Below are positions 26,460-39,641 of a stretch of DNA of 64,000 nt, in pieces. Location: assembly GCF_027924605.1 (NCBI RefSeq), contig NZ_AP027042.1, positions 845,524-909,523 of the forward strand, in the 5' to 3' direction. The notes below the pieces were generated by a model. It saw only the letters and a program-made list of their open reading frames with translations. It had not been told where the DNA came from and searched no databases. The DNA comes from Dyella sp. GSA-30. Its GTDB lineage: Bacteria > Pseudomonadota > Gammaproteobacteria > Xanthomonadales > Rhodanobacteraceae. The position numbers and the translations under genes were made by a program. Each line of letters starts with the position of its first letter. Positions within the stretch are counted from its first letter, which is position 1.

Positions 26460-28961
26460 TCACTCCGCGGGTGCGGGCGCAATCACATCGCGCTGACCAT
26501 TGATCCCCATCGATGACACCAGACCCGCCGCTTCCATCGCCTCGACCAGGCGTGCGGCGCGGTTGTAGCCGATGCGGAACTGACGCTGCACGAACGAGAT
26601 CGACGCGCGGCGTGTACGCAGCACGAATGCGGCTGCCTCGTCGTAAAGCGGGTCGAGCTCGGCGTCGCCGCCTTCTTCGGCAAACAGCTCGCCGGAACCT
26701 TCGCTCGGCGGACCGGCGAGGATTTCGTCCTTGTAGTCGGGCTCGCCGAATTGCTTGAGCCACGCCACTACACGATGCACTTCCTCGTCTGCGACGAAGG
26801 CACCATGGATACGCTGCGGATAGCCCGTGCCGGGCGGCAGGAACAACATATCGCCTTGCCCGAGCAAGCTTTCCGCGCCCATCTGGTCGAGGATGGTGCG
26901 TGAGTCGATCTTCGATGAGACCTGGAACGCCACGCGTGTGGGGATATTGGCTTTGATCAGGCCGGTAATCACATCGACCGACGGGCGCTGTGTGGCAAGG
27001 ATCAGGTGAATGCCGGCGGCACGTGCCTTTTGCGCGAGACGCGCGATCAGCTCTTCGATCTTCTTGCCGGCCACCATCATCAGGTCGGCCAACTCGTCGA
27101 TCACCACCACGATCATCGGCAGCGTATCGAGCATCTCGGGAATTTCCGGATGCGCCGGGAAAGGATTCATCAACGGCCGACCGGCAGCACGTGCGTCGCG
27201 CACCTTCTGATTGAAACCAGCCAGGTTGCGCACGCGCAGGTCGGACATCACCTTGTAGCGGTTCTCCATTTCCGCCACGCACCAGTTGAGCGCGTTGGCC
27301 GCGAGCTTCATATCGGTGACCACCGGCGCCAATAGATGCGGAATACCCTCGTAGACCGAGAGCTCCAGCATCTTCGGATCGATCATGATCATGCGCACGT
27401 CGTCAGGCGTGGCTTTGTAGAGCATCGACAGGATCATCGCGTTGACCGCCACCGACTTGCCCGAGCCGGTGGTGCCGGCGACCAGCATATGTGGCGCCTT
27501 GGCCAGATCCGCCACCACGGGATCACCAGTGATGCCCTTGCCCATCGCCAGGGTCAGCAGCGAATCGGAGGCACGGTAGGCATTGGAGTCGAATATCTCC
27601 GACAGCGCGATCATCTGCCGTTGCTCGTTTGGCAACTCCAACCCCATGCAGGTCTTGCCGGGGATGGTTTCGACAACGCGGATCGAGGTGCGACCGAGAC
27701 CGCGTGCGAGATCCTTCATCAGCGCAACGATCTGGTTGCCGCGCACGCCCACCGCAGGCTCGACTTCGAAACGCGTAATGACCGGACCAGCCGAGGCGCC
27801 CACTACGGTTACCGGCACCTTGAACTCTCGCAGACGCTGCTCGATCAGTTCGCCGGTTTCCGCCAGCTGCGCGTCGTCGATCGACGAACTCTGCTGGCGT
27901 GGCGCGGAAAGCAGATCCAATCCGGGCAAATGAGCCGCGACGCGAGATCGTTGCGCGACGATAGATGTCGTAACGGCCACGGGCTTCGCCGTGGCTTCGA
28001 CGATCTCATCATTCGCTGCGTAACCGAGCGCGCGTATCGGAGAGGGTGTGACTGCACGCGACCAGCGCGGCGGCTCCGGTGCGATCGGCGTTTCGGTATC
28101 GGATGCCTGCACAGGAACAGCGTATGTCTCCGGCACCTCGACGGGCGGGGCGGGAATGCCTGGCTCGTCGCCTGGGAGATTCTCATCCACTTCAAGTATC
28201 GCCCCGGCACCAACCGATGCAAACGATTCCTGCTGTGCGCGCTGCGATGCCTGGACTGCCGCAACGATGGCCCCCGTAGAAACCGATGGCGACCTCGGCG
28301 CAATTTCACGGCGGGGCGCAGGCGACGCTGACGATGGCCGGATGGTCTTGGGCAATAACCAGGGCTGGTCGATCACGCGTTCGCGCGGCGCAGGGCCACG
28401 GTCAACGCCAGGCCGGGAAGGCTCTGATGCCGCAACTGACGGCTCGACGCTTACCGGCGGTGCGGGCGCTCGTCGAGGACGCTGCGAACGATCCGCGCGG
28501 CGCACCGCCCCCGAACGCGGGCGTCGCGAAGCACCCGCGCGAGCGAACACGCGCTGTACGCCCTCGACTGCCAAAGCCCCCAAGGGTTCGATGGTGTCAG
28601 TGATGCGGGCAAGCGCTACCGACCAGGAGACGCCGAGATACCAAGGCAAGGTGGCGATCAGCACCACGAGCGCTAGCAAGGCGGCCAAGGCACTCCCTAA
28701 CAGGCTGCCCAGACCGGTCGCGAGGGCACGGCAAACCGAGCCGCCGACAGTTGCTCCCGCAGTTACCCAATCGATGACGACGCCTTCCAGCGTTGCGCTT
28801 GCGAGCAATACCAGCAGTACGCCTAGCCAAAAGCGAATGGCACCGGCACCGCCGATCGTCATCGGCTCGCCACGGCGCCAAAGGGGCCGCAGCAGACGCC
28901 AGAAGGGCCGGATCAACCAGAGCGTAGACAGCCCGAAGCCGCCGAAAATAAGGGAGAACAT
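26460..28961 (-). CDS. ftsK: DNA translocase FtsK, N-terminus apparently shortened
   Basis: 833 residues. The motor region has Walker A '[14 protein letters not shown]', Walker B '[14 protein letters not shown]' and the C-terminal winged-helix gamma domain '[19 protein letters not shown]', which recognises KOPS. Between them and the membrane part lies a long Pro/Arg/Ala linker. The ATG at 28961 follows the codons for I-V-L-A-N-P-G and, before them, an in-frame TAG; that NPG is the conserved step just after the first membrane segments in normal FtsK, so one or two N-terminal helices are missing. At least three hydrophobic segments remain. Leftward, with mnmE upstream. Confidence 0.88.
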   Translation of the reverse strand: MFSLIFGGFGLSTLWLIRPFWRLLRPLWRRGEPMTIGGAGAIRFWLGVLLVLLASATLEGVVIDWVTAGATVGGSVCRALATGLGSLLGSALAALLALVVLIATLPWYLGVSWSVALARITDTIEPLGALAVEGVQRVFARAGASRRPRSGAVRRADRSQRPRRAPAPPVSVEPSVAASEPSRPGVDRGPAPRERVIDQPWLLPKTIRPSSASPAPRREIAPRSPSVSTGAIVAAVQASQRAQQESFASVGAGAILEVDENLPGDEPGIPAPPVEVPETYAVPVQASDTETPIAPEPPRWSRAVTPSPIRALGYAANDEIVEATAKPVAVTTSIVAQRSRVAAHLPGLDLLSAPRQQSSSIDDAQLAETGELIEQRLREFKVPVTVVGASAGPVITRFEVEPAVGVRGNQIVALMKDLARGLGRTSIRVVETIPGKTCMGLELPNEQRQMIALSEIFDSNAYRASDSLLTLAMGKGITGDPVVADLAKAPHMLVAGTTGSGKSVAVNAMILSMLYKATPDDVRMIMIDPKMLELSVYEGIPHLLAPVVTDMKLAANALNWCVAEMENRYKVMSDLRVRNLAGFNQKVRDARAAGRPLMNPFPAHPEIPEMLDTLPMIVVVIDELADLMMVAGKKIEELIARLAQKARAAGIHLILATQRPSVDVITGLIKANIPTRVAFQVSSKIDSRTILDQMGAESLLGQGDMLFLPPGTGYPQRIHGAFVADEEVHRVVAWLKQFGEPDYKDEILAGPPSEGSGELFAEEGGDAELDPLYDEAAAFVLRTRRASISFVQRQFRIGYNRAARLVEAMEAAGLVSSMGINGQRDVIAPAPAE

Positions 28962-29032
28962 GCCTGGGTTCGCAAGGACTATCTAGCAAACCCAATATGT
29001 TAGCGCCTACTTATAAGGTGTGACAGCAAAGC

Positions 29033-29041
29033 TGTGGATAA
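29033..29041 (-). promoter_or_regulatory. DnaA box upstream of ftsK
   Basis: TGTGGATAA, the exact complement of TTATCCACA, lies 70 bases ahead of the ftsK ATG in the ftsK-mnmE gap. A candidate for DnaA control of ftsK or for titration of DnaA near oriC. A single box, so the role is uncertain. Confidence 0.5.
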
Positions 29042-29096
29042 ATCTCACGCTCGTGTCACCGAGGTTCATTTCGCGAACCAATTGTGAGTCGGCGAA

Positions 29097-30440
29097 CTAC
29101 TTGCCGATGCAGAACGAACTGAAGATCGCACCAAGCAGATCGTCGCTGCTATAGGTGCCGGTAATTTCACCGAGTGACTGCTGCGCCTGGCGCAATTCCT
29201 CGGCAGCCAGTTCGCCGGCGCGGCTGGTGTCCAGAATCTCGGCGGTGCGATCGAGATGGATGGCTACCTGCTGCAACGCCACGACATGGCGACGTCGCGC
29301 ACTGAAGGCGCCTTCGCCGCTGCCCGCGCCGGCGAGTTGTTTGAGCGTATTGCGCAAGGCGTCGAGGCCGGTGCCGGTCTTGGCTGAGATCCACAACCAC
29401 ATGGCATCGCTACGTCTCTCGGCGTGCTCCGGGGTGGCGTCGATGTCGATCTTGTTGATGAGTACAAGGCGTTCCACTGTCGACGGTACATTCGCCAGCA
29501 AGGCCATATCGCGTTGCGCATGCTCGATGTCGGTAACGAGCAATACGACGTCCGCGCGTGTGAGTTCGCCATGCGCGCGGCGCACGCCTTCACGCTCAAT
29601 GGGATCGTCGGTTTCGCGCAGGCCAGCAGTATCGGCCAATTCGAGTGCAATCCCGTCCAGTTGCAGGGATTCGCGCAGCACGTCGCGTGTCGTTCCGGCG
29701 ATATCGGTCACGATGGCGCGTTCGCTGCCCGATAACGCATTAAGCAAACTGGATTTACCGGCATTGGGACGCCCGACGATGGCAACGCGCAAGCCGTCGT
29801 TCAAGCGCAGACCACGTTTGGCTTCGCGCAGCAGGTCGGCAAGTTGCGCGCGTAACGCGTGCAGTTGTGCGGTGATCGCCGGATCGGCGAGAAAGTCGAT
29901 CTCTTCTTCGGGAAAATCGATCGCTGCCTCGATATGCACGCGCAATGCGATTAAAGCGTGCAGCAAGACATCCACTTTGCGCGAAAAGACACCTTCCATG
30001 GATTGCAATGCAGCGCGCGCGCCGGCTTGCGAGCGTGCGGCGATCAGATCGGCAACCGCCTCGGCCTGCGCGAGGTCGAGCTTGCCGTTGAGAAAGGCGC
30101 GCTCGGTAAATTCGCCAGGTCGCGCGAGGCGCGCACCGAGTTCGCAAACACGGTGAAGCAGGGCGTCGAGCAATACCTGGCTGCCATGGCCCTGCAGTTC
30201 GAGCACGTGCTCGCCGGTGTACGAAGCCGGAGCGGGGAAGTGCAGCAACAGACCACGATCGATCAATTGGCCTTTGGCATTGCGAAATGCGCTCATATGC
30301 GCATGCCGTGGTTGCGGCTCGCGGCCCAATAATTGATTGGCGATAGCCGGGACATTCGGGCCAGATACGCGTAGTACGCCCACGCCAGCAGCACCGGCGG
30401 CGGATGCGATGGCGGCGATCGTGTCGTTGGGGTGAGTCAT
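29097..30440 (-). CDS. mnmE: tRNA uridine-5-carboxymethylaminomethyl GTPase MnmE
   Basis: 447 residues from the ATG at 30440; the open frame to 30632 runs through a repeat and is not used. The N-terminal tetrahydrofolate-binding domain begins 'DTIAAIASAAG', the G domain has 'GRPNAGKSSLLN', the switch 'DIAGTTRD', 'DTAGLRE' and 'NKID', and the C-terminal 'FCIGK' carries the catalytic cysteine. With MnmG it modifies wobble uridines in tRNA. Known partner mnmG is not in the window. In the rpmH-rnpA-yidC-mnmE order usual for bacteria. Confidence 0.96.
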   Translation of the reverse strand: MTHPNDTIAAIASAAGAAGVGVLRVSGPNVPAIANQLLGREPQPRHAHMSAFRNAKGQLIDRGLLLHFPAPASYTGEHVLELQGHGSQVLLDALLHRVCELGARLARPGEFTERAFLNGKLDLAQAEAVADLIAARSQAGARAALQSMEGVFSRKVDVLLHALIALRVHIEAAIDFPEEEIDFLADPAITAQLHALRAQLADLLREAKRGLRLNDGLRVAIVGRPNAGKSSLLNALSGSERAIVTDIAGTTRDVLRESLQLDGIALELADTAGLRETDDPIEREGVRRAHGELTRADVVLLVTDIEHAQRDMALLANVPSTVERLVLINKIDIDATPEHAERRSDAMWLWISAKTGTGLDALRNTLKQLAGAGSGEGAFSARRRHVVALQQVAIHLDRTAEILDTSRAGELAAEELRQAQQSLGEITGTYSSDDLLGAIFSSFCIGK

Positions 30441-30490
30441 GACGGAATGGTAGCGGCTTTGATTTTCTGTGGTGGGTAAGGCGAAGAGCC

Positions 30491-30620
30491 CCCCCTCACC
30501 CCAGCCCTCTCCCCCGGCAAAGCCAGGGGAGAGGGGGTATACCGAGGTAAGCTTGAATCGTGCGCGCTTTTGGCTCCCTCTCCCCTGGCTTTGCCGGGGG
30601 AGAGGGTTGGGGTGAGGGGG
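30491..30620. repeat. Long inverted repeat between mnmE and yidC
   Basis: A 45-base arm at 30491-30535 matches the reverse complement of 30576-30620 at 44 of 45 positions. The content is pyrimidine-rich (CCCTCACCCC...CTCTCCC), a repeat type seen scattered in many proteobacterial genomes. It leads to a spurious 'PHPNPLP' reading frame. It separates mnmE from the yidC terminator. Confidence 0.85.
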
Positions 30621-30641
30621 CCGGGTGCTCACCTGAACGAT

Positions 30642-30664
30642 AAAAAAAGGCCGCTTTCGCGGCC
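30642..30664 (-). terminator. Terminator of the yidC operon
   Basis: On the minus strand GGCCGC-GAAA-GCGGCC is followed by a run of seven T. It sits just after the yidC stop codon (30671) and ends the rpmH-rnpA-yidC transcript before mnmE. Confidence 0.9.
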
Positions 30665-30670
30665 CTTTTC

Positions 30671-32368
30671 TTAAGCGGTCTTGACCTTCTGGTCAGCCCG
30701 CTCGACTTGTTGCGTGATAAACCATTGCTGGCCCAGGCTGACCAGGCCGTTGGTCACCCAGTACAACACCAGACCGGCAGGGAAGAAGAAGAACAACACG
30801 CCGAACAGCACCGGCATCACCTTCATCATCTTCGCCTGCGCCGGATCCATGCCGGCGGCCGGCGGCGTCAGCCACTGCGTAGCGAGCATCACCAGCACAT
30901 ACAGCACCGGCAACACAAAGAACGGATCGGGCGCGGAAAGATCGTGGATCCAGCCGAAGAACGGTGCCTGGCGCAGTTCGACGCTTTCCATGATCACGCG
31001 ATAGAGGCCGAAGAAGATCGGCATGGTGACCAGCACCGGCAAGCAACCCGTCATCGGGTTGACCTTCTCCTTCTTGTACAGCTCCATCATGGCCTGCTGC
31101 ATCTTCACCTTGTCGTCGCCGTAGCGCTCCTTCAAGGCGTTGACGCGCGGCTGCAGCTTGCGCATCTTCGCGCCGGAGCGGAACTGCGTCGCGGTGAGCT
31201 TCCACAGCGCTGCCTTGATCAGCAGCACCAGCACGATGATGGACAGACCCCAGTTGCCGACGAAGGCGTGAAGCTGGGAGAGCAGCCAATGTAGCGGCTG
31301 TGCGATGACGGTGAGCCAGCCATAGTTAGTAGAGAGTTCCAGACCCGGTGCGATCGAGTCGAGCGTGCCCTGCAACTTCGGACCGACGTACAGGCGCGCA
31401 CTCGACGTCGCGTTCTGGCCCGGTGCCACGGTCATCGACGGGCCGACCGAACGGATCAGGTAGGTCGGCGTGGCGGTGTCGGGGTTGCTCACGCTGGTGG
31501 AAAAAGTGCTTGCTTCATCGGCCTTGGGGATCCAGGCAACGAAGAAGTAGTGCTGCAGCATTTCCACCCAGCCGCCGGTGACGGAACGGTTGAGCGGCTT
31601 TTTTACAAAGTCGGTAAAGCTCAGGCTATCGAACTTGTCCTGCGGGCTGTACCAGCCGGCGCCGAAGAAGCTATGCGACGACGGATCGCTGAAACTCTGG
31701 AACCAGCTCTTGCTGGTGGCCGGCGCCAGGCGCTGCAGCTGTTGATAGGCGTTGCCCTGCCAGCTAGCGCTGCCGGCGTTGTCTATGCGCTGGGCCAGGT
31801 CGATGACGTAGGAGCCGCGATTGAGCGTGTAGGTCTTGGTGACCTTGATGCCGTCGGCACCGGTCCAGGTGAGGTCGACCTTGAGTTCGTTCTGGCCGTT
31901 GGCCAGCGCGTAGCTGGTCTGCGCGCTCTGGAACACCGCGCGATGATCGGGTGCATTCCCCTGCGCGCTCACCAGGCCGCTTTGTGCGGTGAAGAAATGC
32001 GCCTGATCGTCGTCCAGCAGACGTGCCGGCGCCGGGCTCGGATTGTTCTTGGTGCGTGGCTCAGCCGGGTAGTTGAGTAGTTCGGAACGCACCACGCTGC
32101 CGCCGCGGGTGTCGATGGTCAGACGCAGCAGGTCGTTGCTGACAGTAATCAGCTGCGCCGGTTGCTCCTTGCCGCCGACACCGGTCGTCGGAATCGCCGC
32201 GTTGCTGCCGCTGGCGCCGGGTACCGTGCCATCGGCGGACGGTGCCGTGCTGGTGGTGTTGGCAGCTACCGGAGCGGGTTGCGGGCCGTAGTCCTTCTCC
32301 CAGTCAGTCCATAACAGGTACGCCAAAGCCAACAAGGCGAAGATAAGAAACGTGCGCGTTTGATTCAT
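30671..32368 (-). CDS. yidC: Membrane protein insertase YidC
   Basis: 565 residues. An N-terminal signal-anchor (about 5-20) is followed by a large periplasmic beta domain (about 60-345) and five membrane segments at the C-terminus with 'WGLSIIVLVLLIKAALWKLT' and 'YKKEKVNPMTGCLPVL', the hallmark of the conserved YidC core. Inserts and folds inner-membrane proteins with SecYEG or alone. The linker after TM1 is rich in Ala, Thr and Gly. Between rnpA and yidC there are 61 bases, so no yidD gene fits there. Confidence 0.97.
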   Translation of the reverse strand: MNQTRTFLIFALLALAYLLWTDWEKDYGPQPAPVAANTTSTAPSADGTVPGASGSNAAIPTTGVGGKEQPAQLITVSNDLLRLTIDTRGGSVVRSELLNYPAEPRTKNNPSPAPARLLDDDQAHFFTAQSGLVSAQGNAPDHRAVFQSAQTSYALANGQNELKVDLTWTGADGIKVTKTYTLNRGSYVIDLAQRIDNAGSASWQGNAYQQLQRLAPATSKSWFQSFSDPSSHSFFGAGWYSPQDKFDSLSFTDFVKKPLNRSVTGGWVEMLQHYFFVAWIPKADEASTFSTSVSNPDTATPTYLIRSVGPSMTVAPGQNATSSARLYVGPKLQGTLDSIAPGLELSTNYGWLTVIAQPLHWLLSQLHAFVGNWGLSIIVLVLLIKAALWKLTATQFRSGAKMRKLQPRVNALKERYGDDKVKMQQAMMELYKKEKVNPMTGCLPVLVTMPIFFGLYRVIMESVELRQAPFFGWIHDLSAPDPFFVLPVLYVLVMLATQWLTPPAAGMDPAQAKMMKVMPVLFGVLFFFFPAGLVLYWVTNGLVSLGQQWFITQQVERADQKVKTA

Positions 32369-32429
32369 CGCGGAGCGGTCCGGGGTGGGCGCTGCGGCAC
32401 AAAGCCCGCAGCAAACAAAAGAAATAAGG

Positions 32430-32810
32430 TCAACGGACCATTGTGCCGGCCGAATCGTCCAGCTTCAACGGCTTGAGCCTGGCCCAGAGGGCATCGATGT
32501 CGGCCAGTAATTCGGCGCTCGACTGGCCAGCGGCGTGGTCGCGGCCCATGACCAGGACATCGATCGGCGGAAGTTCGTGACGAATGCGACGAAATGACTC
32601 GCGAACCAGCCGTTTCAGGCGGTTGCGATCCACCGCGCGCTTGGAGACGCGCTTGGAGATGGCCAGCCCCAGACGGGCGTGATCGAGGCCATTGCCGCGA
32701 TAACGCACAGCAAAACAGCGCCCGCCTGAGCGGCCGCTGTTTTGGCGTAACGCAGCGAAATCACCAGCGCGGCGGAGCCGCGCATCGCGCGGCAAACCGG
32801 CGGCGCGCAT
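32430..32810 (-). CDS. rnpA: Ribonuclease P protein component
   Basis: 126 residues. Binds the RNase P RNA to process tRNA 5' leaders. The conserved basic 'KRAVDRNRLKRLVRESFR' (RNR motif) and N-terminal 'RDARLRRAGDFAAL' are clear. The ATG at 32810 lies 13 bases after the rpmH stop, the normal pairing. Its RNA partner rnpB is not in the window. Confidence 0.95.
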   Translation of the reverse strand: MRAAGLPRDARLRRAGDFAALRQNSGRSGGRCFAVRYRGNGLDHARLGLAISKRVSKRAVDRNRLKRLVRESFRRIRHELPPIDVLVMGRDHAAGQSSAELLADIDALWARLKPLKLDDSAGTMVR

Positions 32811-32823
32811 AGTCGCGTGCCGC

Positions 32824-32961
32824 TTACGGGATCAGACGCTTGCGGCCCTTGGCACGGCGGGCGTTCAGAATCTTGCGACCATCGGCCGTGGCCATACGGG
32901 CACGAAAGCCGTGCGTGCGGGCGCGCTTGAGCTTGCTGGGCTGGAAGGTCCGCTTCGACAT
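32824..32961 (-). CDS. rpmH: 50S ribosomal protein L34
   Basis: 45 residues read from 32961 to 32824 on the minus strand. The sequence starts [20 protein letters not shown] and is rich in Arg and Lys, the near-invariant L34 pattern. AGGAGG precedes the ATG. It heads the rpmH-rnpA-yidC operon and is divergent from dnaA, as is standard around oriC. Confidence 0.97.
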   Translation of the reverse strand: MSKRTFQPSKLKRARTHGFRARMATADGRKILNARRAKGRKRLIP

Positions 32962-32999
32962 GGCTTCCTCCTATTGGTATGTGGGTAAAAAGGTTGGAA

Positions 33000-33029
33000 A
33001 TTATGCAAGGCTTTCGAGCGGGATGTCAA
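33000..33029 (-). promoter_or_regulatory. Sigma70 promoter of rpmH
   Basis: Read on the minus strand, TTGACA (33029-33024) and CATAAT (33005-33000) are 18 bases apart, close to consensus. The start of transcription would fall about 30 bases before the rpmH ATG. The match is unusually strong, in keeping with a ribosomal-protein gene. Confidence 0.75.
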
Positions 33030-33058
33030 ATCCGCCACAATGGGCTGCCTGGGAACCC

Positions 33059-33079
33059 TGTGGATATCCATGTGGATAT
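33059..33079 (+). promoter_or_regulatory. Two DnaA-like boxes ahead of dnaA
   Basis: TGTGGATAT occurs at 33059-33067 and again at 33071-33079, each one mismatch from TGTGGATAA and 12 bases apart. They lie about 85 bases before the dnaA start, where autoregulation by DnaA is expected. The function is inferred. Confidence 0.6.
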
Positions 33080-33163
33080 CCTCCACTTTGAGCAGCCTGC
33101 GTGCTGCTAGACTTCCCGGTCCACCCTGCGCGCAAGCGCCCCTTTCGTGGTTGAAAATTATTC

Positions 33164-34516
33164 ATGAGTGATCTGTGGCGGCGCTGTCTGGAGCGTCTCG
33201 AGGGCGAATTGAGCGCCGAGGACCTGCATACGTGGCTGATGCCACTACAGGCACGCGACGACGCGGCCGGCATGCAGCTGTTCGCGCCCAATTCTTACAC
33301 TCTCGACACGGTCCGCGAGCGTTACCTGCCCAAGATCCAGGCCATGCTGAGCCACTTGGCCGGGCATGATCTGACGGTCAGGCTGGAAGTCGGTTCCAGC
33401 GCTCCGCGCATGCCGCCCAAACCCGCCAGCGCCGCTCCTCCGGTGGCCAAGGCCGCGACATCGTTCAGTGAAACGGTGGCGCCTGCGCCAGTGTTCCACC
33501 ACAACCTGGATCCGCATTACACGTTCGAGACCTTCGTGGAAGGCAAGTCGAACCAGCTGGGCAAAGCCGCTGCCATGCAGGTGGCGATGAATCCGGGCCG
33601 CGCCTACAACCCGCTGCTGCTTTACGGCGGCACCGGTCTGGGTAAGACGCACTTGATGCACGCTGCCGGCAACCTGATGCGCGAGCGCAATCCCGATTGC
33701 AAGGTGCTGTATCTGCGCTCCGAGCAATTCGTCGGTTCGATGATCGAGGCCTTGCGCACCAAGAGCATGGACGAGTTCAAGCGCCGCTTCCGCTCGGTCG
33801 ACGCGCTGCTGATCGACGACATCCAGTTTTTTGCGGGCAAGGACACCACGCAGGAGGAGTTTTTCCACACCTTCAATGCGTTGTTTGAGTCCAAACAGCA
33901 GATCATCCTGACCTGCGACCGTTATCCGAAAGAGGTCGACAAGCTTGAGCCGCGGTTGAAGTCGCGCCTGGGCTGGGGCCTTTCCGTGGCGATCGAGCCG
34001 CCGGATTTCGAAACCCGCGCGGCGATCTTGCTGGCCAAGGCGCACGAGAAAAATGTCGCTGTCAGCGAAGACGTGGCGATGCTGCTGGCCAAACGCATCC
34101 GTTCCAACGTGCGCGACCTGGAAGGGGCGCTCAACACGCTGGCGGCGCGTGCCAATTTCTATGGCCGTCCGATCACCACGGATTTCGCCGAAGAGACCTT
34201 GCGCGATCTGCTGGCGACCCACGCACAGGCGGTGACGGTCCCCAACATCCAGAAGATCGTGGCGGACTACTACCAGGTTCGGCTGCAGGACTTGCTATCC
34301 AAGCGCCGCGTGCGTTCGCTGGCACGGCCACGTCAGATCGCCATGTCCTTGTCCAAGGAATTGACCGAGCACAGCCTGCCGGAGATTGGCGATGCATTCG
34401 GTGGGCGTGACCATACGACGGTGCTGCACGCGTGCCGGACGATCAAGAAACTGTGCGAAACCGACGCCCGGATGCGGCAGGATTGGGAGCAACTCATCCG
34501 CATTCTTACCGGTTGA
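33164..34516 (+). CDS. dnaA: Chromosomal replication initiator DnaA
   Basis: 450 residues. Domain I about 1-80, a Pro/Ala-rich linker to about 115, then AAA+ with Walker A '[15 protein letters not shown]' and Walker B '[12 protein letters not shown]', and a C-terminal helix-turn-helix '[13 protein letters not shown]', which binds DnaA boxes. It opens the AT-rich part of oriC. The ATG at 33164 follows an AT-rich stretch with 'GGTTGAAAATTATTC'. dnaN follows after an oriC-bearing gap of 255 bases. Confidence 0.98.
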   Translation: MSDLWRRCLERLEGELSAEDLHTWLMPLQARDDAAGMQLFAPNSYTLDTVRERYLPKIQAMLSHLAGHDLTVRLEVGSSAPRMPPKPASAAPPVAKAATSFSETVAPAPVFHHNLDPHYTFETFVEGKSNQLGKAAAMQVAMNPGRAYNPLLLYGGTGLGKTHLMHAAGNLMRERNPDCKVLYLRSEQFVGSMIEALRTKSMDEFKRRFRSVDALLIDDIQFFAGKDTTQEEFFHTFNALFESKQQIILTCDRYPKEVDKLEPRLKSRLGWGLSVAIEPPDFETRAAILLAKAHEKNVAVSEDVAMLLAKRIRSNVRDLEGALNTLAARANFYGRPITTDFAEETLRDLLATHAQAVTVPNIQKIVADYYQVRLQDLLSKRRVRSLARPRQIAMSLSKELTEHSLPEIGDAFGGRDHTTVLHACRTIKKLCETDARMRQDWEQLIRILTG

Positions 34517-34771
34517 GTTCGAAGTGCGCCAAGATGGGGAAAACGCTTGATAACCCCAGGGGCAAGCTGTGGATAATAGGTGGATGAAAACGGCCCCCAA
34601 AGTTATCCACAGAACACCCACAGTAAGCAGGTCGTTCGGAACACAGTGTAGAAATCGCCTAAGATTTTGTTTTTAAAAGAAAATCTCGGGTTTTAAAGTT
34701 ATCCACGGCACCTACTGCCACTACTATTCTTTCTTTTAAAAACAGAACAGCAGTAAAGGGGAAGCGCCCAC
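34517..34771. other. oriC: Chromosomal replication origin region oriC
   Basis: The dnaA-dnaN gap holds three clear DnaA boxes: TGTGGATAA at 34568-34576, TTATCCACA at 34603-34611, and TTATCCACG at 34699-34707. An AT-rich unwinding candidate spans about 34660-34698 (TTTTGTTTTTAAAAGAAAAT) and another about 34724-34748. Gene order and box layout match oriC in Xanthomonadales. The exact unwinding site is inferred. Confidence 0.9.
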
Positions 34772-35872
34772 ATGCAATTCAGCATTCAACGAGAAGCTCT
34801 GCTCAAACCCTTGCAACAAGTCGTAGGCGTCGTCGAACGCCGGCAGACCTTGCCCGTTCTTGCCAACCTGCTGGTTCGCGTTGCTGACGGAAAAGTGTCC
34901 TTCACCGGCACCGACCTCGAAGTCGAAATGATCGCCACCACCGAAGCTGAAAAGCTGGCCGACGGTGAAATCACGATTCCGGCGCGCAAGCTGTTTGACA
35001 TCGTGCGTGCGTTGCCCGATGGGGCGCGCATCGAGCTAAAGCTCAACGGCGACCGCATTGCGCTCAATGCAGGACGTAGCCGTTTCACTCTGGCGACGTT
35101 GCCGGCAACCGAGTTCCCAACGATCGATGAGATCGAGCTGGTCGAGCGCGTATCGCTGCCGGAAGAAGTGCTTCGCGACCTGATGGAGCACACGTCGTTC
35201 GCAATGGCCAATCAGGACGTGCGTTATTACTTGAACGGCATGCTGCTCGATCTGCAGGAGCACACGCTGCGTTGCGTCGCCACGGACGGGCATCGCCTGG
35301 CTTTGAAGGAAACGCAGCTCGACAGTTCGGTTTCCGCACGCAGACAGATCATCATTCCGCGCAAAGGCGTCAACGAGCTGGTGGGCCTGTTCGAAACCGG
35401 CGACGGCCAGGTGGAGCTGGAGTTCGGACGTAATCATCTGCGTGTGCGCCGCGGCGATGTGGTTTTCACCTCGAAGCTGATCGACGGACGTTTCCCGGAT
35501 TACGAAGCGGTGATTCCGCTTGGTGCAGACAAGAAAGCGGTACTCGATCGCGAAGTGCTCCGCGGGGCGTTGCAGCGTGCGGCGATTCTGTCGAACGAGA
35601 AGTATCGCGGCGTGAAGCTGGAGCTGTCCCCGGGCAAGTTGCGCATCGTGGCGCACAACCCGGAGCAGGAAGAAGCGGTGGAGGAGCTGGAAGCCGACAC
35701 GGTGGTTTCCGATCTGGCTGTGGGCTTCAACGTCGGTTATTTGCTGGATGCGTTGTCTGCACTTCGTGGCGACAAGGCACGTTTGAACCTGCGCGATGCA
35801 CAATCGAGCTGCCTGGTGCAGGAAGACGAAAACGAGCAGGCTCGTCACGTCATCATGCCGCTGCGCCTCTGA
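34772..35872 (+). CDS. dnaN: DNA polymerase III beta sliding clamp
   Basis: 366 residues, the usual length. The three-domain clamp has 'RRQTLPVLANLLV' and 'LPATEFPTIDE' near the N-terminus and ends 'ARHVIMPLRL', where the (I/M)PLR-type C-terminus builds part of the partner-binding pocket. GGGGAAG lies before the ATG. It is followed by a hairpin before recF. Confidence 0.98.
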   Translation: MQFSIQREALLKPLQQVVGVVERRQTLPVLANLLVRVADGKVSFTGTDLEVEMIATTEAEKLADGEITIPARKLFDIVRALPDGARIELKLNGDRIALNAGRSRFTLATLPATEFPTIDEIELVERVSLPEEVLRDLMEHTSFAMANQDVRYYLNGMLLDLQEHTLRCVATDGHRLALKETQLDSSVSARRQIIIPRKGVNELVGLFETGDGQVELEFGRNHLRVRRGDVVFTSKLIDGRFPDYEAVIPLGADKKAVLDREVLRGALQRAAILSNEKYRGVKLELSPGKLRIVAHNPEQEEAVEELEADTVVSDLAVGFNVGYLLDALSALRGDKARLNLRDAQSSCLVQEDENEQARHVIMPLRL

Positions 35873-35915
35873 TTGGCGGAACATCGATCCATGAGGACAG
35901 GCAGCAGGCTAGCCT

Positions 35916-35955
35916 GGAGCGCCGGAGCCGTCGAAAGACGCTCCGGCGTTCTCAT
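35916..35955 (+). terminator. Hairpin between dnaN and recF
   Basis: CGCCGGAGC at 35920-35928 pairs with GCTCCGGCG at 35940-35948, with an 11-base loop and a short TTCTC after it. It may partly terminate or slow transcription between dnaN and recF. No strong T run. Confidence 0.5.
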
Positions 35956-35972
35956 ATCGGGGCGCCGTACTG

Positions 35973-39553
<3,581 letters not shown>

Positions 39554-39593
39554 ACCCGGGGGCTGGCACGGCATCGCGCCATCCCTTGACTCG

Positions 39594-39641
39594 ATGACCG
39601 GACGAGCCGCGATTGCGGGAAAATCGTCCGGTCATATTTTT
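39594..39641 (+). terminator. Rho-independent terminator of gyrB
   Basis: ATGACCGGACGA at 39594-39605 pairs with TCGTCCGGTCAT at 39624-39635, followed by ATTTTT. A 12-bp stem with an 18-base loop. Ends the dnaN-recF-gyrB region. Confidence 0.8.

Noticed and set aside
30441-30632. N-terminal extension of mnmE (PHPNPLP...)
   Set aside because: It translates the inverted repeat; MnmE starts at MTHPNDTIAA.
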